Of a stretch of DNA of 5,691 bases, positions 2,978 through 5,691 are shown piece by piece (position 1 is the first letter of the stretch; each line of letters opens with the position of its first letter). Source of the DNA: an uncultured Arcobacter sp. GTDB taxonomy: Bacteria > Campylobacterota > Campylobacteria > Campylobacterales > Arcobacteraceae. A program made the translations under genes and the position numbers. The notes beneath the pieces were generated by a model. That model saw only the letters and a program-made list of their open reading frames with translations, had not been told where the DNA came from and made no database searches. The stretch lies in NCBI GenBank assembly GCA_913062735.1, contig CAJXWI010000195.1, forward strand, positions 1 through 5,691, written 5' to 3'.

Positions 2978-5691
2978 TTAGATATCATTAATGGTAATAT
3001 CATCATCAACATAAAGTTTAGCATCACTACTACTATTTACCCAAACATCAAACTCTTCACCATCTTCAGTAACTTGTGAATCTGATTTAATCCATTCTAA
3101 ATCTTCACCTGTAATATTAAGACCCAATTCATCACCGCTATCACCAAGTATTTTTAGTATATTGTCATCATCTGTCATATTTAAAACATCAGATATATCT
3201 AAATTATCCAAATCATTGTTTCCACTGCCATTTTGCATATCAATGACTTCGAGGTTACTGATTTGATTATTACTACTTCCATCTAGTGTTAAACTATCAA
3301 AATCAAAGTCTATATCATCTTCGATGATCAGTGTATCTAATCCATCCCCAAAATCTAATTGTGCTCCACTATGTGAGCCACTTGCACCTTCAATTTTGGC
3401 ATGGCCACTACCACTGCCACTACCTGCTGAATCTAACATATGTAGAGTATCATCCCCTTCACCCATATTAATTTGTACATCATCGTTAATATCACCACCA
3501 ACGTTTAAAGTATCATTACCACTTCCCATGTCAATATTTGCATTGTCTTTAATAGTATCATCAACTGTTAGAGTATCACTACCAGCACCCATATCTATAT
3601 TGGCATAATCTTTTATGTCATCATCCACATCAAGAGTATCATTACCTACCCCCATATCAATTGTGCTAGTATCTTCTATATCATCACCTACATTTATAGT
3701 ATCATCACCCGCATACATTGAAATACTAGAACTTCCTTTTATATCTTCATTGGCATTTAAAGTATCATTGGCACTACTAAAACCATCAACACTATCTATT
3801 GTTTCATTGTTAATATCAGATGTTCTAGTAATAGTTATTCCTTCTTCACTCACACCAGTCACATTTACAGTTACATTGGCACTATCAGTTCCACCTTGAC
3901 CATCACTGATTGTATATGCAAAAGTTACATCTTGACTCTCACCTGCATTTAAACTATCTAAGTTATCTCCAGGAGTAAATAATATTTTTCCATTTACAAC
4001 AACAGCTGTTCCTAAAATGGTTCCTGTACTATTGGTTACATTTACAGTTTGTCCAGAACTCACATCTTGCCCTTGAACTTGAGTGATTGTTAAAGAGTCA
4101 TTGTCAGGGTCTGTATCATTATTCAAAACATCCACAGTTATTGCAGTATCTTCATCAGTTGTTATTGCTGTGTTTTGTGTAGAAGTTACTGACTGGGTTA
4201 AAGAAATATCATCTAATAACATACCTCTACCCTGATCAGGATTATCACTTCCTGTTTCTCTAAACTCAATAACTACAGGACTTCCAGTACCAGTAAAAGT
4301 GACAGAGTCATTACTCCACACCATTGATCCTGTTCCTGAACCATCCACACTATAAGTACCTAAAGACTCACCATCTACTATAACTTCAAATTGATTAACA
4401 TCAGCATCATACCCTGGACGTGGTGAGAAGTTAAAATCCAATTCATAACTTGCACCATCAACAGTATTTATTGTTCGAGATATACTAGATGCATCACTAT
4501 AAGTATCACTAGAATCAGTATTAAGTTCAATGTATTTTTGACCTCCATGGGCATCACCACCATTTGTAGACTCATCTCTTAATTCAATTTTTTCACCACT
4601 TACTGTATTTGACCATCCATCAACACTATCTACAAATTCTGTGTCATTTGAGTTCAAATGTTCTTCAAAAGTTGAAGAGAATATTGTTGTAGTTGTTGTT
4701 ACTTGTGTACTAACAGTTGTATCATCAACTGCATCTGGATTATCATTTAAGTCAACAGTATGGGTTGAAGTTGCTGTTGAGGTTACAGTATTTCCAACAC
4801 TGTCTGATGAAGAGACACTAACATCAAAGCTTGTATCATTAGCTAAATCATCTCCAGATACACTTGCACTCCAATTTCCGTCACCATCAACTGTTGTAGT
4901 ATAATCAGTACCATTAACTGTGAAACTTACTGTATCTCCTGTTGAAATATCACCTCCAGAAGCAGTACCCGTCACAGTAATAGTAGTACCAGCTTCACTT
5001 GAAGTTATGACATCATCACTAGTAATTGCTCTAACAGTGACAGTTCCCGAGTCAGCACTTAAATCTACTGTATGAGTAGATGTTCCTGTTGAGGTTACTG
5101 TATTTCCAGCAGCATCACTTGAGTCAACACTTACAGTAAAACTATCATCTGCTGCTAAATCTGAACCTGCAACATCTACACTCCAATTTCCATCACTTTG
5201 CACAGTTGTTGTATAGGTAGTTCCATTTATAATCATGGAGACCAAATCATCTGTTGATACATCACCACCTGAAGCATTACCAGTAATAGCTATGATACTT
5301 CCTGCATCTACAGAGTTAATTGCATCATCATCCGTTACTTCATCAATTGTAACAGTACCCTCTTCCGCCGAAGCATCTACATCATGATTAGATGTAATAG
5401 TTGTCACTACTGTATTACCAGATGCGTCACTTGAAGTCACTTGTATATCAAAACTAGTAACTGCAGCTAAATCACTTCCTGCAACATCTACACTATATGT
5501 TCCATCAGATTGAACAGTTGTCTCATAAGTTACGCCATTAACTACCATTGAAACAGGATTCCCTATTGAGATATCTCCTCCACTAGCTGTCCCAGCTACT
5601 GAAATAGTACCACTTGCTTCATCTGCGTTAATGACATCATCATTTGTAATATTACTAACTGTTAAAGTACCCTCAGTTGCACTTAAATCCA
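2978..5691 (-). CDS. Giant RTX-like, type I-secreted surface adhesin (C-terminal 903 residues; the start lies outside the window)
   Basis: The frame stays open to the window edge, so the ATG at 5548 is internal and not the start. Domains, counting from the first complete codon in the window: three 104-residue Bap-type Ig-like repeats (1-103 partial, 104-207, 208-311); a Thr-rich linker; a beta-sandwich resembling carbohydrate-binding or DUF642-like adhesin modules (about 336-499); a tandem-95/cadherin-like domain (about 504-612) with the calcium-type DTDPDND motif and the typical end YTISDGQGG; five 21-residue RTX-like units (654-758); and a C-terminus (about 810-903) with SNLEVIDM and LNMTDDDN, characteristic of type I secretion targets. 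The protein is acidic and has no Cys, as usual for LapA/BapA-type adhesins. It should be exported in one step through an ABC transporter/TolC-like channel, fold in external calcium, and mediate attachment or biofilm formation. Secretion genes are not in the window. Confidence 0.92.
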   Translation of the reverse strand, partial: DLSATEGTLTVSNITNDDVINADEASGTISVAGTASGGDISIGNPVSMVVNGVTYETTVQSDGTYSVDVAGSDLAAVTSFDIQVTSSDASGNTVVTTITSNHDVDASAEEGTVTIDEVTDDDAINSVDAGSIIAITGNASGGDVSTDDLVSMIINGTTYTTTVQSDGNWSVDVAGSDLAADDSFTVSVDSSDAAGNTVTSTGTSTHTVDLSADSGTVTVRAITSDDVITSSEAGTTITVTGTASGGDISTGDTVSFTVNGTDYTTTVDGDGNWSASVSGDDLANDTSFDVSVSSSDSVGNTVTSTATSTHTVDLNDNPDAVDDTTVSTQVTTTTTIFSSTFEEHLNSNDTEFVDSVDGWSNTVSGEKIELRDESTNGGDAHGGQKYIELNTDSSDTYSDASSISRTINTVDGASYELDFNFSPRPGYDADVNQFEVIVDGESLGTYSVDGSGTGSMVWSNDSVTFTGTGSPVVIEFRETGSDNPDQGRGMLLDDISLTQSVTSTQNTAITTDEDTAITVDVLNNDTDPDNDSLTITQVQGQDVSSGQTVNVTNSTGTILGTAVVVNGKILFTPGDNLDSLNAGESQDVTFAYTISDGQGGTDSANVTVNVTGVSEEGITITRTSDINNETIDSVDGFSSANDTLNANEDIKGSSSISMYAGDDTINVGDDIEDTSTIDMGVGNDTLDVDDDIKDYANIDMGAGSDTLTVDDTIKDNANIDMGSGNDTLNVGGDINDDVQINMGEGDDTLHMLDSAGSGSGSGHAKIEGASGSHSGAQLDFGDGLDTLIIEDDIDFDFDSLTLDGSSNNQISNLEVIDMQNGSGNNDLDNLDISDVLNMTDDDNILKILGDSGDELGLNITGEDLEWIKSDSQVTEDGEEFDVWVNSSSDAKLYVDDDITINDI
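3416..3730 (-). repeat. Five tandem 63-bp repeats encoding RTX-like 21-residue units
   Basis: The units follow the pattern (A/S)NIDMGxGNDTLxVxDDIKD, with start codons of the units at 3730, 3667, 3604, 3541 and 3478. Each holds one RTX-type core GxGxDTL (the first unit is degenerate, YAGDDTI), and the cores are spaced 21 residues apart instead of the standard 9. A degenerate half unit (NDTLNANEDIKGS) precedes the array, and a further copy (LDFGDGLDTLIIEDD) follows after a Gly/Ser/His-rich insert. This probably forms a calcium-binding beta-solenoid before the secretion signal. Confidence 0.8.
4757..5691 (-). repeat. Three tandem 312-bp repeats encoding Ig-like domains
   Basis: The units are 5691-5381 (lacking one base at the edge), 5380-5069 and 5068-4757, each 104 codons with no length variation. 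Each starts around VDLSA..GTVTV, contains the TASGGD-like turn (NASGGD in one unit) and VNG.Y.TTV strand, and ends near SGNTV..T.TS.H. The units differ at many positions, so they are diverged repeats and not recent duplicates. The array very probably continues beyond the window. Such arrays form the stalk of the adhesin and can change length by recombination. Confidence 0.85.

Noticed and set aside
3324..3899. Two plus-strand open frames opposite the adhesin (3324-3608 and 3615-3899)
   Set aside because: They are antisense to a repetitive, strongly supported coding region, their Ser/Pro/Leu-rich translations mirror the repeats, and no ribosome binding site or family supports them.
4641..4904. 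Plus-strand open frame of 87 codons opposite the adhesin
   Set aside because: It is a Val/Thr/Ser-rich shadow of the Thr-rich linker and Ig-like repeat; there is no independent support.
5546..5548. ATG at 5548 as the start of the adhesin
   Set aside because: The frame stays open upstream and continues the same 104-residue repeat, so this is an internal methionine.
4757..5691. Regularly spaced repeats considered as a CRISPR array
   Set aside because: The repeats are 312 bp, protein-coding and diverged; there is no short repeat/spacer structure.

Overview
This is an AT-rich window in which every gene I can support lies on the minus strand. The composition, the AGGAG-type ribosome binding sites, the TATAAT -10 elements without good -35 boxes and the gene content suggest a free-living Campylobacterota bacterium (Arcobacter- or Sulfurimonas-like). 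That placement is an inference; no marker gene settles it.

The layout, from high to low coordinates (the direction of transcription), is as follows. (1) 5691-2978 is the C-terminal part of a giant secreted adhesin. It enters from beyond the window edge, with tandem 104-residue Ig-like repeats, a beta-sandwich domain, a tandem-95/cadherin-like domain, RTX-like 21-residue repeats and a type I secretion-type C-terminus. (2) 2940-1678 is a cytosolic Ser/Thr protein kinase with C-terminal Sel1-like repeats. It starts only 37 bases after the adhesin stop and so is probably in the same transcript. (3) 1635-1560 is a tRNA-Glu(UUC) gene with its own -10 element and an unusual C at position 37. (4) 1559-1089 is 471 bases without a gene. 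It holds a GGGTGCA direct repeat near the tRNA 3' end, two clear inverted repeats and several TGTCA/TGACA motifs. (5) 1088-63 is an unrecognised 341-residue protein with a plausible PD-(D/E)XK nuclease core. (6) From 70 off the low edge runs a translationally coupled second gene, of which only 23 codons are visible.

Two functional blocks meet at the tRNA. On the high side is a surface-adhesion block: a type I-secreted adhesin with a kinase that may tune its production or export. On the low side, starting at the 3' end of tRNA-Glu (a classic integration site), is what looks like accessory DNA: a possible integrase arm-type repeat, possible operators, and a tightly coupled two-gene module with a nuclease-like first protein. 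That architecture is typical of small defence systems. The least explained and most interesting part is therefore positions 1-1559.
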